Below are positions 1-8,910 of a DNA stretch of 64,000 bases, one piece after another (within the stretch, counting starts at the first letter, position 1; the number at the start of each line of letters is the position of its first letter). The stretch comes from Thermoactinomyces intermedius (GTDB taxonomy: Bacteria > Bacillota > Bacilli > Thermoactinomycetales > Thermoactinomycetaceae). The notes under the pieces were generated by a model. That model was not told where the DNA came from. It made no database searches and saw nothing but the letters and a program-made list of their open reading frames with translations. The stretch lies in NCBI RefSeq assembly GCF_016055025.1, contig NZ_JAECVW010000003.1. One strand, given 5' to 3'. The translations under genes were made by a program, and so were the position numbers.

Positions 1-1
1 A

Positions 2-616
2 GAGATCGAAAAAAATGGAGGAGAAGCGATCATTCTCCAAGGCGATATCAGCAACAAAGAGGATATCCGGCGCATGGTCGGTAAGGTCCGTGAAGATTTG
101 GGAAGAATCGATGCCCTTGTCTGCACAGCCGGACCGTTTATTTTCAAGAAAACGCCCGTGATCGATTTTACGGATGAACATTGGCGTGACATGATCGACG
201 GCAATTTATCCGGCGTTTTTTATCTGGTGCGGGAAGTGATTCCGATGATGCGCAGGCAGGGAGGAGGGCGGATCATTACCTTCGGGTATCCGGAAGCGGA
301 TAAAGTGTTCGGCTGGACCGGTTACGGGCCCTATGCCGCCGCAAAAACGGGATTGGCGGTGTTGACGCAAACGCTGGCCCGTGAGGAAGCGGCCCATCAA
401 ATTACCGTCAATATGATTCTGCCCGGGGATATTCGCGATCCTTATAAAGAAGCACCTATTTGCGAAGCGAGGGGGAAGGAAGATCAACGCACCCCGGTCG
501 GAAGGCCGGGCACCGGGGAGGATGTGGCACGTGTGGTCCGTTTTTTGGTCCATCCCGATTCCGATTTTATCACCGGTGCCATGATTCCAGTGACTGGGGG
601 TTTCATCAACACGTGA
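2..616 (+). CDS. SDR-family oxidoreductase, 5' end cut by window edge
   Basis: This is the C-terminal part of a short-chain dehydrogenase/reductase; the open frame runs to the window edge, so the start and the N-terminal Gly-rich NAD(P) motif are missing. Visible family marks are the D-x-N region (DGNLSGVF), the catalytic Y-x3-K in YAAAK, and the C-terminal GxxxPVTGG motif (MIPVTGG). The usual catalytic Ser, 13 residues before the Tyr, is not there: that position is Glu in a longer TFGYPEADK segment. Substrate unknown; FabG-like reductases are the nearest general class. It could be a divergent reductase or a non-catalytic paralogue. No neighbour clarifies its role. Confidence 0.85.
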   Translation, partial: EIEKNGGEAIILQGDISNKEDIRRMVGKVREDLGRIDALVCTAGPFIFKKTPVIDFTDEHWRDMIDGNLSGVFYLVREVIPMMRRQGGGRIITFGYPEADKVFGWTGYGPYAAAKTGLAVLTQTLAREEAAHQITVNMILPGDIRDPYKEAPICEARGKEDQRTPVGRPGTGEDVARVVRFLVHPDSDFITGAMIPVTGGFINT

Positions 617-732
617 TATTATGTAGAATGAGCATAAGATTCGTGTAATATTGCTGTAATATTTTTTAAAAATGACAAACCATTTTGCAGGCTCTTACGT
701 TATAATGGGTAAGTATTCGAGAGAACAAAGAT

Positions 733-894
733 TTACTTCTTTTGGAGAAACCAACTCCAAGCAAACCAACAGCCGGCACTGACCAGTCCGCCGATCAGAC
801 CGGTGATTCCTGCAACTTTCCATAAATAGAAAGTAAGGAAAAGGCTGATGATCCCGGTCAACCGACTGGAAAAAACCGCAGCTTTTTTGTGCAT
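733..894 (-). CDS. Small hypothetical membrane protein (53 aa)
   Basis: A 53-residue protein with a basic N-terminus and two hydrophobic stretches (about residues 11-28 and 30-49), ending in QKK, so probably a two-helix membrane peptide. The start at 894 was chosen because AAGGTGGT lies 7 bases before its ATG; a longer frame to 921 exists but has no ribosome binding site. An extended -10-like TGCTATGAT lies just upstream on the minus strand. It is transcribed away from the penicillin-binding protein gene. I do not recognise the family, and the function is unknown. Confidence 0.55.
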   Translation of the reverse strand: MHKKAAVFSSRLTGIISLFLTFYLWKVAGITGLIGGLVSAGCWFAWSWFLQKK

Positions 895-1042
895 GACGCT
901 CACCACCTTTTCGTTTATCATAGCACAAAAGCGGATGTGCAGGAATTGGTCAGTCTTATTGTCAAATTATCTATTGGTTTTCGTGCTTTTTTAAAGGTGG
1001 AAGCATGGATTGGATAGAACAATGGTTTCGGGAGGGTAATCG

Positions 1043-3601
1043 ATGGATGATTTTCGCAGGGTGAGCATGAAAAGTGGTTATAGCCCGATGCCCCCGCGCT
1101 CACGCAGTGAACGAGTGGGTCCCCGTTCGCGTTCCCGTTCAGGTGGCGGCGGCGGACGCAAACCGCCCAAAACCGGGTGGAAGAGATTTCTTTCTTGGAA
1201 ATGGCTTGTATTGGTATTGGTGACATCTTTGCTCCTGATGGTGGGCGGATGTTCAGCCATTATGTTAAGCGAAGGCACTTATGATTTGAAAAAAATCCAA
1301 AAAGAAAATATGCCATTTAGTTCCAAGCTGTATGATGCCAATGATGAAGTGATTGCCACCATTGGTACAAAACAGCGTGAGTGGGCGGATATTGAACAGT
1401 TAAAAGCAAAAAACCCGATGCTGGTCGACGCTTTTGTCAAAACGGAAGACCGTCGTTTCTATAAACATATCGGGGTTGACTTTGAAGGTTTGTCCCGGGC
1501 TGTGGTCAAAAACATCATCGCCATGGGTGCGGCCGAAGGGGCAAGTACCATCACCCAACAGGTTTGTAAAAACATTATCTTGGAAAATGCCGAAAAGACC
1601 ATGACCCGGAAGATCAAGGAACTGGGTTGTGCGCTGAATCTGGAAAAGAGATACAGCAAAGATGATATTTTGGAAGCTTATTTGAACTTTATCGGGTTCG
1701 GTGGTCGGGTAGCCGGTGTGCGTCTGGCTTCCAAGGTGTATTTCGGCAAGGATCCGGTTAAAGAAAAACTGGAGCCGCAAGAAGTGGCCATGCTGGCCGG
1801 AATGCCCAAAGCGCCCAACAAGTATAATCCGCTGAAACATCCGGAAAAAGCCATCGAGCGCCGGAACGTCGTCTTGACGATGGTCATGCCGTTGGATGAC
1901 GTGATGGAGCCGATGATTTCGGAAGAAGAGGCCAAAAGGCTGGCACAAAAGCCACTGGATACTTGTAAAGAGTGTGAACAAGAATATCTGAAACAAAACG
2001 AGTTTGATGCTTATAAAGATTTGGTCATTGATGAATTGGAAGAAATATACGGCTTGAATGAAGAAGATTTGGAACAACTGGGACTCAATATTTATACCGG
2101 TTTGAATTTGAAAGCCCAAAAAGCGGTGGAAGAGGCCCTGAAAGATGATTCGCTGTTTACCAATAATGAAGGAGAATCCTTGAAGGGGGCCGACGCCGGG
2201 ATTACCATTATTGATCCCAAAACGGGGCTGATCCGGGCCGTGGGAGGAGGCCGTGAATACAAACCGGGATACCGGAACCGGGCGGTGGCCGATCCAGTGC
2301 AACCGGGATCGACGATCAAACCGTTGACCGTTTATTCCCCGGCGATTCAGGATCTTGGTTATAATGAATATTTCACGGTTGAAGACAAAAAGGTGGACTT
2401 TGCCGGCGACTGGAATCCGAGCAACTACTCGGGAGGTCCCAAGGGCGAGGTCAGCATGAAATACATGGTGGCCAACTCGCTGAACTTGTCGACGATTCAC
2501 TTGCTGAGAGAAGTCGGACTGGAACGGGCCTATAATTACGGGCAAAAACTGGGCCTGGATTTGCAACCGGCGGATAAAGGATATGCACCGCTTGCTCTGG
2601 GAGGTTTGAACAAAGGGGTTACTTCCAAGCAAATGGCGCAAGCGTACTCCGTCTTCCCGAATAAAGGTTCTTACAAGCAGGCGTACACCATCCGGAAAGT
2701 GGTGCAAGGTGACAAAGAGTTGGAGCCCAAAAAAGAAAAAGATGAAAAAGAAACCAAAGTCTTTGATGAAAAGACCGCTTATTGGATGACCCGCATGTTG
2801 AAGAATGTCATTACCGAAGGTTCCGGTAAAAAAGCCGCCTTGCATAACGACTGGGATGTTGCCGGAAAAACCGGTACGATCCAAGGCGGGCAAGCCGGAT
2901 GGTTTGTCGGGTACACCCCCAATATGGTGATGGCCGTCAACGTGTTCTATCCCCAAGGCGGACAGGACAACCCATACCTGACCGGGGGAAGCGCACCGGC
3001 GAAAATCTTCGGTTATGTGATGAACAAAGCACTGGAAGGGGAGAAACCTCAGAAATTCCAGTTTAACGCACCTGAACCGCAACCGCCGTTTGAGTTGAAA
3101 CAACCTCAATTAAGTGCGTCACAACAAAGTGACGGTATTCTCTTGAAGTGGGGTGCCCAGGGAGACCGCGTCAAATTCCAAGTATGGCGTGCAGAAGAAG
3201 GGCAAGACTTCCAGATGATTAAAGAATTGCCCGGAACCGTGGGAGAATATAAAGATCCCGTGCAACCGCCGCAAGGAGGAAACTTCCTGGATAATATCTT
3301 CGGCGGAGGAGGGCAACCTGCCTCCAAAACCTACCGCTATAAAGTGGTGGCCATTGACACGGAGAAAAACGAACAAAAAGAATCCGGTGTCGTTTCCGTT
3401 ACGCTGGCCCCGAAAGGGGGAGAAAAACCGGATGATGGGGAGAAACCGGAAGATCCGAATAATCCGGGCAATGGAGACGACAATAATAACTTCCCGTTCC
3501 CCGGACCCGGCAACGGCGATGACCAGGGAGATAACGGAAATAACGGAAATAACGGTGACAATGGCAACAAAGATGACAACAAAGGGGGATGGCCCTGGTA
3601 A
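1043..3601 (+). CDS. Class A penicillin-binding protein (PBP1A family)
   Basis: A bifunctional peptidoglycan synthase of 852 aa that polymerises lipid II and cross-links peptides outside the membrane. Order: a basic Arg/Ser/Gly-rich cytoplasmic tail, a membrane anchor at about 52-74, a GT51 glycosyltransferase domain with catalytic Glu135 in EDRRF and the STITQQ motif, then a penicillin-binding transpeptidase domain with S423 (STIK), SLN at 479 and K609 (KTGT). A fibronectin-III-like segment and a low-complexity Pro/Gly/Asn/Asp tail follow, an arrangement like Bacillus PonA. The ATG follows GGGAGGG with good spacing. A strong terminator follows the stop, so the gene is probably monocistronic. 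Confidence 0.95.
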   Translation: MDDFRRVSMKSGYSPMPPRSRSERVGPRSRSRSGGGGGRKPPKTGWKRFLSWKWLVLVLVTSLLLMVGGCSAIMLSEGTYDLKKIQKENMPFSSKLYDANDEVIATIGTKQREWADIEQLKAKNPMLVDAFVKTEDRRFYKHIGVDFEGLSRAVVKNIIAMGAAEGASTITQQVCKNIILENAEKTMTRKIKELGCALNLEKRYSKDDILEAYLNFIGFGGRVAGVRLASKVYFGKDPVKEKLEPQEVAMLAGMPKAPNKYNPLKHPEKAIERRNVVLTMVMPLDDVMEPMISEEEAKRLAQKPLDTCKECEQEYLKQNEFDAYKDLVIDELEEIYGLNEEDLEQLGLNIYTGLNLKAQKAVEEALKDDSLFTNNEGESLKGADAGITIIDPKTGLIRAVGGGREYKPGYRNRAVADPVQPGSTIKPLTVYSPAIQDLGYNEYFTVEDKKVDFAGDWNPSNYSGGPKGEVSMKYMVANSLNLSTIHLLREVGLERAYNYGQKLGLDLQPADKGYAPLALGGLNKGVTSKQMAQAYSVFPNKGSYKQAYTIRKVVQGDKELEPKKEKDEKETKVFDEKTAYWMTRMLKNVITEGSGKKAALHNDWDVAGKTGTIQGGQAGWFVGYTPNMVMAVNVFYPQGGQDNPYLTGGSAPAKIFGYVMNKALEGEKPQKFQFNAPEPQPPFELKQPQLSASQQSDGILLKWGAQGDRVKFQVWRAEEGQDFQMIKELPGTVGEYKDPVQPPQGGNFLDNIFGGGGQPASKTYRYKVVAIDTEKNEQKESGVVSVTLAPKGGEKPDDGEKPEDPNNPGNGDDNNNFPFPGPGNGDDQGDNGNNGNNGDNGNKDDNKGGWPW

Positions 3602-3604
3602 TCC

Positions 3605-3635
3605 AAAGACCAGCCAAGTTTTTGGCTGGTCTTTT
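3605..3635 (+). terminator. Intrinsic terminator of the PBP gene
   Basis: A 13-bp perfect stem (AAAGACCAGCCAA with its complement) around a GTT loop, followed by TTTTC. It begins 4 bases after the PBP stop codon. Confidence 0.9.
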
Positions 3636-3691
3636 CTTATGCCTGTGATCATAAACTAGTCCTGACAGTCGGACAAAGGAGTTAGGGTTGT

Positions 3692-4735
3692 ATGTGGTCA
3701 CTGAGGCGATGGAGTTTGGTTCTCCGGATCAGTTTTGTCTATGCGGGAACCGCGGTGGGGGCCGGATTTGCTTCCGGACAGGAAATCATGCAGTTTTTTA
3801 CTTCTCATGGGAAAGACAGCATTTGGGCAGTCCTGTTTGCCGTCGGGATGTTTTCGTGGCTGGGGGTTCGCATGCTTCTTTTGGGAAGCCGGTTGGGCAC
3901 CCCTTCTTATGAAGATTTCAACTGTTATTTGTTTGGCGAATATTGGGGGAAATGGATGAGCCGGTTGATCAGTCTCATGTTATTCGGCATCACAACCGCC
4001 ATGTTGTCCGGCTCGGGAGCTTTGTTTGAAGAACAACTTGGCTTGTCTTTTCATCTGGGGGTCCTGGCGACGATCTTCATTGCATATGTCGTGATTTTAA
4101 GGGGAATGGACGGCATCTTGTCGGTCAATTCCCTGGTCGTTCCCATGATGCTTCTGTTTATCGGAATGGTTGCGCTTCATACCTGGAAGACAGCGGATTG
4201 GTCTTCTTATATGCCCTTTCCATTGGGGCCGTCCCGCTATCATTGGCTGGTGCCGTCCCTCATTTACGTGGCTTATAATTTGTCGTTGATGCAGGCGGTC
4301 TTGATTCCGTTGGGGGCCAAAGTGGCCGATGAGCCTGTGGTGATGGCGGGAGGGCTGTTGGGCGGCTTGGGATTGGGGTTGATGCTTTTTGCCAGCAACC
4401 TCGCCATGCAGATATATTGGACGGATGTGTCTCATCTGAAGATTCCCATGGCTTTTGTCATCAGCCGTTTGGGTGCCGGGCTCAAATACTTTTTTTTGTT
4501 GGTGATGTGGGCGGAGATTTTGACAACTCTCATCGGTAATGTATACGGGTTGACGGTCAGTTTGAAACCATGGATTCCGTACCGTCCGGCGACCGTGATG
4601 GCCGTGATCTTTGGATTGGGCTATTTGTTTTCCTTGTTCGGTTTTCCGGTGTTGATCGGGTTTTTGTACCCTTTTTTCGGTTATGCCGGGCTGATGACCC
4701 TGATCCGGTTGGCACTTTGCCGTTTGCCGGCATAA
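3692..4735 (+). CDS. ykvI: YkvI-family membrane protein
   Basis: An integral membrane protein of 347 aa with about ten hydrophobic segments. The N-terminus carries the glycine-rich GTAVGAGFASGQE stretch typical of the YkvI/COG3949 family, which is distantly related to amino-acid and sodium symporters of the LeuT-like fold. A transport role is inferred from the family; no substrate can be read from the sequence. The ATG at 3692 has AAAGGAG about 10 bases upstream. The next gene starts 31 bases after the stop with its own ribosome binding site, so the two are probably co-transcribed. Confidence 0.85.
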   Translation: MWSLRRWSLVLRISFVYAGTAVGAGFASGQEIMQFFTSHGKDSIWAVLFAVGMFSWLGVRMLLLGSRLGTPSYEDFNCYLFGEYWGKWMSRLISLMLFGITTAMLSGSGALFEEQLGLSFHLGVLATIFIAYVVILRGMDGILSVNSLVVPMMLLFIGMVALHTWKTADWSSYMPFPLGPSRYHWLVPSLIYVAYNLSLMQAVLIPLGAKVADEPVVMAGGLLGGLGLGLMLFASNLAMQIYWTDVSHLKIPMAFVISRLGAGLKYFFLLVMWAEILTTLIGNVYGLTVSLKPWIPYRPATVMAVIFGLGYLFSLFGFPVLIGFLYPFFGYAGLMTLIRLALCRLPA

Positions 4736-4766
4736 ATTGTTAAAAAACGGGGAAGGAGGGGACGGC

Positions 4767-5324
4767 ATGCATTTTGTGTATATCGTGGCCGGCGCTTATC
4801 TGATGGGGGCTTTGCCGCTTCATCTCTGGGCTTTGGGAAAGCATCCGTTCCGGTCCCGATTGCAGCCGCGCGAATATTTTTTAATGATTGTGATCGACTT
4901 GGTAAAAGGAATGGCGGCCACCCTTTTCGGCATGGCTTTGGGAGGTTGGCCGGGAGCGTGTCTGGCGGCGGTCTTGGTTGTCGCCGGCAGCATGTATTCT
5001 GTGTTTTTGGGTTTTCAAGGGAATTACGGATTGACCGTCGCCGCGGGAGCATTGCTGATTTTGAGCCCTGTGCTGGTTTTGGTGGGAATCATTATTTATT
5101 TTTTCAGTTTGCTGTTTACCCGTTATCTGTTTTTGTCCACACTGCTTACGACTATGGCGATGATTGTTCTCGGATTGATTCTGGTGACCCATTTTTATGC
5201 CTGGCTGGTCATTTTGGTTTTGGGAAGCCTCATTCTCTTTAGGATGAAGCCGAATTGGCGGCACATCCGCCGGAATTTGGAACCGCCGTACCGGTTTAAA
5301 AAGTTCTTTCGCCGGATACATTAA
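4767..5324 (+). CDS. Degenerate PlsY-like membrane protein
   Basis: A 185-aa polytopic membrane protein that follows the layout of the glycerol-3-phosphate acyltransferase PlsY: an AYLMGALP start, a DLVKG segment, then VFLGF, AAGALL and a C-terminal basic stretch. The PlsY catalytic motifs are missing. The first loop (Ser-Gly-Asn..Ala-Thr-Asn) is absent, the GHxFP histidine is replaced (GSMYS), and the GGKG phosphate-binding loop reads GNYG. It is therefore unlikely to be an active acyltransferase; a scaffold or regulatory paralogue is an inference. The start at 4767 follows AAGGAGG at 7 bases; an in-frame TTG at 4737 has no ribosome binding site. Confidence 0.75.
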   Translation: MHFVYIVAGAYLMGALPLHLWALGKHPFRSRLQPREYFLMIVIDLVKGMAATLFGMALGGWPGACLAAVLVVAGSMYSVFLGFQGNYGLTVAAGALLILSPVLVLVGIIIYFFSLLFTRYLFLSTLLTTMAMIVLGLILVTHFYAWLVILVLGSLILFRMKPNWRHIRRNLEPPYRFKKFFRRIH

Positions 5325-5330
5325 AAATGC

Positions 5331-6125
5331 TCAAAGCGAAATGGAAATTTTGTATCCGGCATGTTTGCGCACCTGAAACACTCCGGTGTCAAAGATTAAG
5401 TATTGTGCTTTGATGCCGATCAATGTTCCGCGGAAAGCCGGTTGTTTTTTAAAGTTCAGGGAAGTGATTTTATCGGGAACTTGAAGCTGGGGATAAGTGA
5501 ATTCATGAATTTCCGTCTCAGGAAGAATGTAAGGCTGGAATCGTTCCGGCAGTTTTTTGATCAGTTCTTTCCGGGTTTCATACAAATCCGCATCGTTGAT
5601 TTCATTTTTCAGCATTTTGCGCCAGTTGGTTTTGTCCGTGATGAATTGGGAAAGGAAGATTTCCGCTTCGCCGGCGTCTTTGCGTGTGGCCACTTCCAAA
5701 ATGGGCAATGCCTGTACCGCCCCTTGATCGATCCAGCGGTTGAACCGGTTGCTTTTTCGCGTGATGCCGACTTTGATATCGCTGGATAAAGCGAGGTAAA
5801 CAATATGGGGGCACATGCAATGTTGCTCACCGAAGGCGTTGTCCCGGCAAGTTCCCTGCTGGAAATGGCACAATTCCGGCTTGACGATGCAAAGGTCATT
5901 GATCGGGAGTTTTTTAAAACAAGGAAAGCATGAGCTGTTGTTGCCGTAAAATTTTTTGGTTTTCCGACCGCAATACCGGCATCTTAACTCATCAAGAAAT
6001 CGGATTTCCATTTCCCTGCCCAAATAATCGTTCAAAGGGATGACTTGGTCATCCACTTTCAGCTCATATTGTACAGGCCGGGAAGGGCGATGCTTCAGCG
6101 GCTCTAAAAATCCGGTGCATTTCAC
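5331..6125 (-). CDS. DUF2797 domain protein
   Basis: A 264-aa protein of the uncharacterised DUF2797 family. It carries a CxxC pair plus a second CxxC (CRYC at about 49-52 and CFPC), and further down a Cys/His cluster (CHFQQGTC and HCMCPH), consistent with two zinc sites. The central VYLALSSDIKVGITR segment is reminiscent of a GIY-YIG-like fold, which is an inference. The GTG start has AAGGAG 7 bases upstream. It converges with the PlsY-like gene, with only 6 bases between the two stop codons. Function unknown. Confidence 0.8.
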   Translation of the reverse strand: MKCTGFLEPLKHRPSRPVQYELKVDDQVIPLNDYLGREMEIRFLDELRCRYCGRKTKKFYGNNSSCFPCFKKLPINDLCIVKPELCHFQQGTCRDNAFGEQHCMCPHIVYLALSSDIKVGITRKSNRFNRWIDQGAVQALPILEVATRKDAGEAEIFLSQFITDKTNWRKMLKNEINDADLYETRKELIKKLPERFQPYILPETEIHEFTYPQLQVPDKITSLNFKKQPAFRGTLIGIKAQYLIFDTGVFQVRKHAGYKISISL

Positions 6126-6292
6126 TGTAAAACTCCTTATCTTTATGGAATCGACTTAATATATTAGTATAGCAAACGGGAAAGTGCCCAACAATGAAAA
6201 GTCGGGAGAATCACCGTGATCTTTCGGAAAGGGAATGCATATAGTATACTAAAAAAAGGAGCTTGCGAATGAGACAAGGAGGGAAGCAAGCG

Positions 6293-6460
6293 ATGTTTGA
6301 CACACTCCTTCTAGCCAAAGAGAAATTGTTGCGCGAAAACAACCGGAACGATTTTGATTGCTTTGCCAAATCGGTGCAAAAGCTGAAAAGGGATATGGAG
6401 GCATTGGGGATCAAGCCGACGAAAGAAAAGTTGTACGGGCGACCCTATCAAAGCCAATAA
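6293..6460 (+). CDS. Small hypothetical protein (55 aa)
   Basis: A charged, helix-prone 55-residue protein without membrane segments or cysteine pairs. The ATG at 6293 follows AAGGAGG by 10 bases; an in-frame TTG 30 bases upstream lies before the ribosome binding site and is unlikely. It ends 20 bases before the serine proteinase gene and is probably in the same transcript. Family not recognised. Confidence 0.6.
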   Translation: MFDTLLLAKEKLLRENNRNDFDCFAKSVQKLKRDMEALGIKPTKEKLYGRPYQSQ

Positions 6461-6480
6461 TGAAAAGAGAAGGAGATTCC

Positions 6481-7356
6481 ATGGATCACCAACACTTTCC
6501 GAAGCAAAGTCCTCTTTACCACGCTGTCCATCGCGACCGGTACGAACGGCAGGCATTGATGAGGGAATTGGAAAAGAAGACGGGACGCCGCATTTTGGTG
6601 TACATGGCGAACCTGACACATCCGGACAGTGCCATTACCCGGGAAGATATTGCTCCGTTTTATGAGATTGTTTCTTCTTTGGAGGACCAGTGTGATGTGG
6701 ATTTGATCATCGAAAGCCCCGGAGGCGATCCGAATGCGGCGGAAACATTGGTGCACACGCTGTTTTCCAAAACCAGGCATCTTCGGGTGATTGTCCCGCA
6801 GGCAGCCAAGAGTGCGGCCACCTTGATCAGCCTGGCTGCGGATGAAATCGTGATGAGCGACACATCGGAACTGGGTCCGATCGATCCTCAGGTATCGATT
6901 CCGACCGTGCTCGGTTATCAATACCGGCCCGCTCAAGCGTTCCTGAACGGACTCGAATTGATTAAAAAAGAGCATGCGAATGGACAACCTTTAAATGCAG
7001 CCTACCTCCCTTTTTTGCAGGGCGTGGATGCGGCATTGATCGACTTCTGCCATAAATCGATTGAACATTCAAAACGTTTGGCCGTCAAGTGGTTGAGCCG
7101 GTCCATGCATAAAAACAATCCGCTGAAGGCCAAGCGGATTGCCGAGACGTTGATCAACATCGACAAATATCCGAATCACGGTTCAGTCATCGGGTATGAG
7201 GAGGCCAAAGCGATCGGGTTGAAAGTGGTGTACCTGCCGGCCGGGGATGAATTCTGGCAGGGGATGTGGCGGCTTTACACGCGTTACTTGGTGTATATGC
7301 GTGAGAAAACCGCCGTGAAGCTGTTTGAAAGTCATGATGTCTCCATCATGGTTTAA
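6481..7356 (+). CDS. SDH-type Clp-fold serine proteinase
   Basis: A 291-aa protein of the SDH serine proteinase family (Clp/crotonase fold, related to SppA and the ClpP-class proteases). Visible marks are the VDLIIESPGGDPNAAETL segment, the probable nucleophile Ser in AAKSAATLI, and the following DEIVMSDTSELGPIDPQ stretch with the family's Ser-Asp-His region. It has no signal peptide, so it is probably cytoplasmic or peripheral. The ATG at 6481 follows AAGGAG at 5 bases; the frame extends upstream to 6358 without a better site. Substrates are unknown. Confidence 0.85.
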   Translation: MDHQHFPKQSPLYHAVHRDRYERQALMRELEKKTGRRILVYMANLTHPDSAITREDIAPFYEIVSSLEDQCDVDLIIESPGGDPNAAETLVHTLFSKTRHLRVIVPQAAKSAATLISLAADEIVMSDTSELGPIDPQVSIPTVLGYQYRPAQAFLNGLELIKKEHANGQPLNAAYLPFLQGVDAALIDFCHKSIEHSKRLAVKWLSRSMHKNNPLKAKRIAETLINIDKYPNHGSVIGYEEAKAIGLKVVYLPAGDEFWQGMWRLYTRYLVYMREKTAVKLFESHDVSIMV

Positions 7357-7560
7357 AATTTTATTTTTTTCATTTTTTGTTGAAACTTTTCCGAAGCATG
7401 ATCCGTTATAATAGACAGAGAAGCAAACAGACGCAGCACAAAGATGCAACAATGGATGGAGCAGGGAAACCAACTTTCCTTTCCGATTGTAAATGGATGA
7501 TCTCATGTTCTCACGCGTCACTGATGGCAAGTAGAAATCCAAAACGTTTGACCCCCTTAA
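7357..7560. other. Gap between proteinase gene and hairpin; possible small RNA
   Basis: No convincing gene. A TATAAT at 7407-7412 on the plus strand could start a transcript of about 180 bases that would end at the perfect hairpin 7561-7595. A plus-strand open frame of 84 codons here lacks a ribosome binding site and has an unnatural composition. Confidence 0.3.
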
Positions 7561-7595
7561 GCAGACAGGTTGGCGGGATCCGCCAACCTGTCTGC
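7561..7595. terminator. Perfect 16-bp hairpin, likely terminator
   Basis: A perfect inverted repeat: two 16-base arms around a 3-base loop, starting GCAGACAGGTTGGCGG. On the plus strand it is followed by ATTTTC; on the minus strand, where it would end csoR, by TTAAGGGG. It can act on either strand but has only a short T-run. Confidence 0.6.
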
Positions 7596-7605
7596 ATTTT
7601 CACGC

Positions 7606-7926
7606 TTATTTCATCAACTTATTCATGGTGACAAGCAGTTCGTCAATCACTTCCATTTCCCCTTCTTGGAGACGTTCCACCACACAACTTCTCAAATGGC
7701 CTTCCAGAAGAATTTTGCCCACACTGTTTAAAGCCGATTGGATCGCTGCAATCTGATTTAACACATCATCACAGTAAGTATCATTGTCGATCATTTTTTT
7801 GACGCCACGAATTTGTCCTTCAATGCGGTTGAGCCGGGAAATCAGATTGTTTTTCACTTTGTCGGGGTGGTGGCTTTTCCGGGGTGCCCCCGCCGGGCAA
7901 TCCGAAGACGGTTTCTGCGTTTGCAT
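7606..7926 (-). CDS. csoR: CsoR-family metal-sensing repressor
   Basis: A 106-aa helical DNA-binding repressor of the CsoR/RcnR family. The diagnostic Cu(I) ligands are present as Cys52 (YCDD), His77 and Cys81 (GHLRSC), and the DNA-contact stretch RLNRIEGQIRG is intact. The C-H-C set argues for copper sensing rather than persulfide (CstR). The start at 7926 was chosen over 7956 because a TATAAT (minus strand, 7965-7970) lies only 38 bases upstream and an AGGTG precedes this ATG. No copper exporter gene (copA/copZ) is adjacent, so its targets must lie elsewhere. Confidence 0.85.
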   Translation of the reverse strand: MQTQKPSSDCPAGAPRKSHHPDKVKNNLISRLNRIEGQIRGVKKMIDNDTYCDDVLNQIAAIQSALNSVGKILLEGHLRSCVVERLQEGEMEVIDELLVTMNKLMK

Positions 7927-7965
7927 ACCATTCACCTGCTTTTTACAATGATGCACTTGCTATCA

Positions 7966-8820
7966 TTATACCTGTTCAGGAGACAAATGCTTCAGAAAAA
8001 AAGAGGAGGTGGCTTGAATTGCTTCTTCCAGCTGAGGAGTCATTTTTTCAAAAGGATGGACCGCACCCATGGTGTGATTGGCCCCTTCGATGAGACAGAG
8101 AGAGGCCTTGTCTGCCAAATCAGCCATTTCTTGTGCTCCTTCCAAGAAGCCGGGGAGATCTTCGGTTCCTTGCACGATGAGCAGAGGAATATGCAGGTCG
8201 GAAAGCCGTTTTTTGATGTCAAACCGTTCCCGGTTCTGCCGGATGTCCTCGATGACTTCCCGGCGGACGGGCAAAAGTTGTCCGGTGCGTGCATTGGATA
8301 CATAGCCGATACCCTTGCGCTCGATGTCGTCCATCACTTCGGGAGCAAAGAAGTCGGCCCGGTGAATGCTGTTCCAAACGGCAACCGCTTTGATCCGGTC
8401 CGGGTGATCCAAGGCATGGATCAGGCTGTTGCCTCCTCCGCGGCTGTGGCCGAAAAGTCCGATTCGTCCCGGATCGATGGCATCCGCATGCGGAAAGTCC
8501 CCTTCGCGGACCTTTTGGATCAAAAAGGCCAAATCTTCCTGTTCCCGGCTGAAGGTGTTCAATGAAAATTTCTCCAACTCCGTAAAGTTTTCCAAATCCT
8601 CGCCGATTCCATTCATGGAAAAGTTAAACGTGACGGCAACAAAGCCGGTTTCTGCCAGTTTTTCGGCCAATACGGGGAAAAACCCCCAATCCTTGAATCC
8701 TTTGAAACCGTGGCAAATGAAAAGGACCGGCGAGGGTGATTGCAGTTTCGGCAAGCGGACATCTCCGCGGATGACACGATTTTCTTTTCCCAAATCGAAA
8801 GAAAAAGATTTTTTAAGCAA
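7966..8820 (-). CDS. Alpha/beta hydrolase
   Basis: A soluble 284-aa alpha/beta-hydrolase. The oxyanion segment CHGFKG, the nucleophile elbow GHSRGG, an acidic residue after VQGTEDLPG, and a His in EGANHTMG near the C-terminus give the expected Ser-Asp-His order. It looks like a dienelactone-hydrolase/esterase type enzyme; the substrate cannot be told. It starts at a TTG with GGGAG about 10 bases upstream. The csoR promoter overlaps its stop codon, so csoR may be read both from its own promoter and from this gene. Confidence 0.85.
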   Translation of the reverse strand: MLKKSFSFDLGKENRVIRGDVRLPKLQSPSPVLFICHGFKGFKDWGFFPVLAEKLAETGFVAVTFNFSMNGIGEDLENFTELEKFSLNTFSREQEDLAFLIQKVREGDFPHADAIDPGRIGLFGHSRGGGNSLIHALDHPDRIKAVAVWNSIHRADFFAPEVMDDIERKGIGYVSNARTGQLLPVRREVIEDIRQNRERFDIKKRLSDLHIPLLIVQGTEDLPGFLEGAQEMADLADKASLCLIEGANHTMGAVHPFEKMTPQLEEAIQATSSFFLKHLSPEQV

Positions 8821-8910
8821 AGTGTTGTCTCTCCCTTCCGCTGCAGGTCTGAAAATTGAAACCCGTTTTCCTTTCTTTTATAATGATAACGAACGAAGTG
8901 AATAGAAGAA

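Noticed and set aside
1400..3109. 569-codon minus-strand frame opposite the PBP gene
   Set aside because: Shadow frame with Phe/His-rich nonsense composition and no ribosome binding site.
7377..7631. 84-codon plus-strand frame across the 16-bp hairpin
   Set aside because: No ribosome binding site, runs through a probable terminator and into csoR on the other strand.
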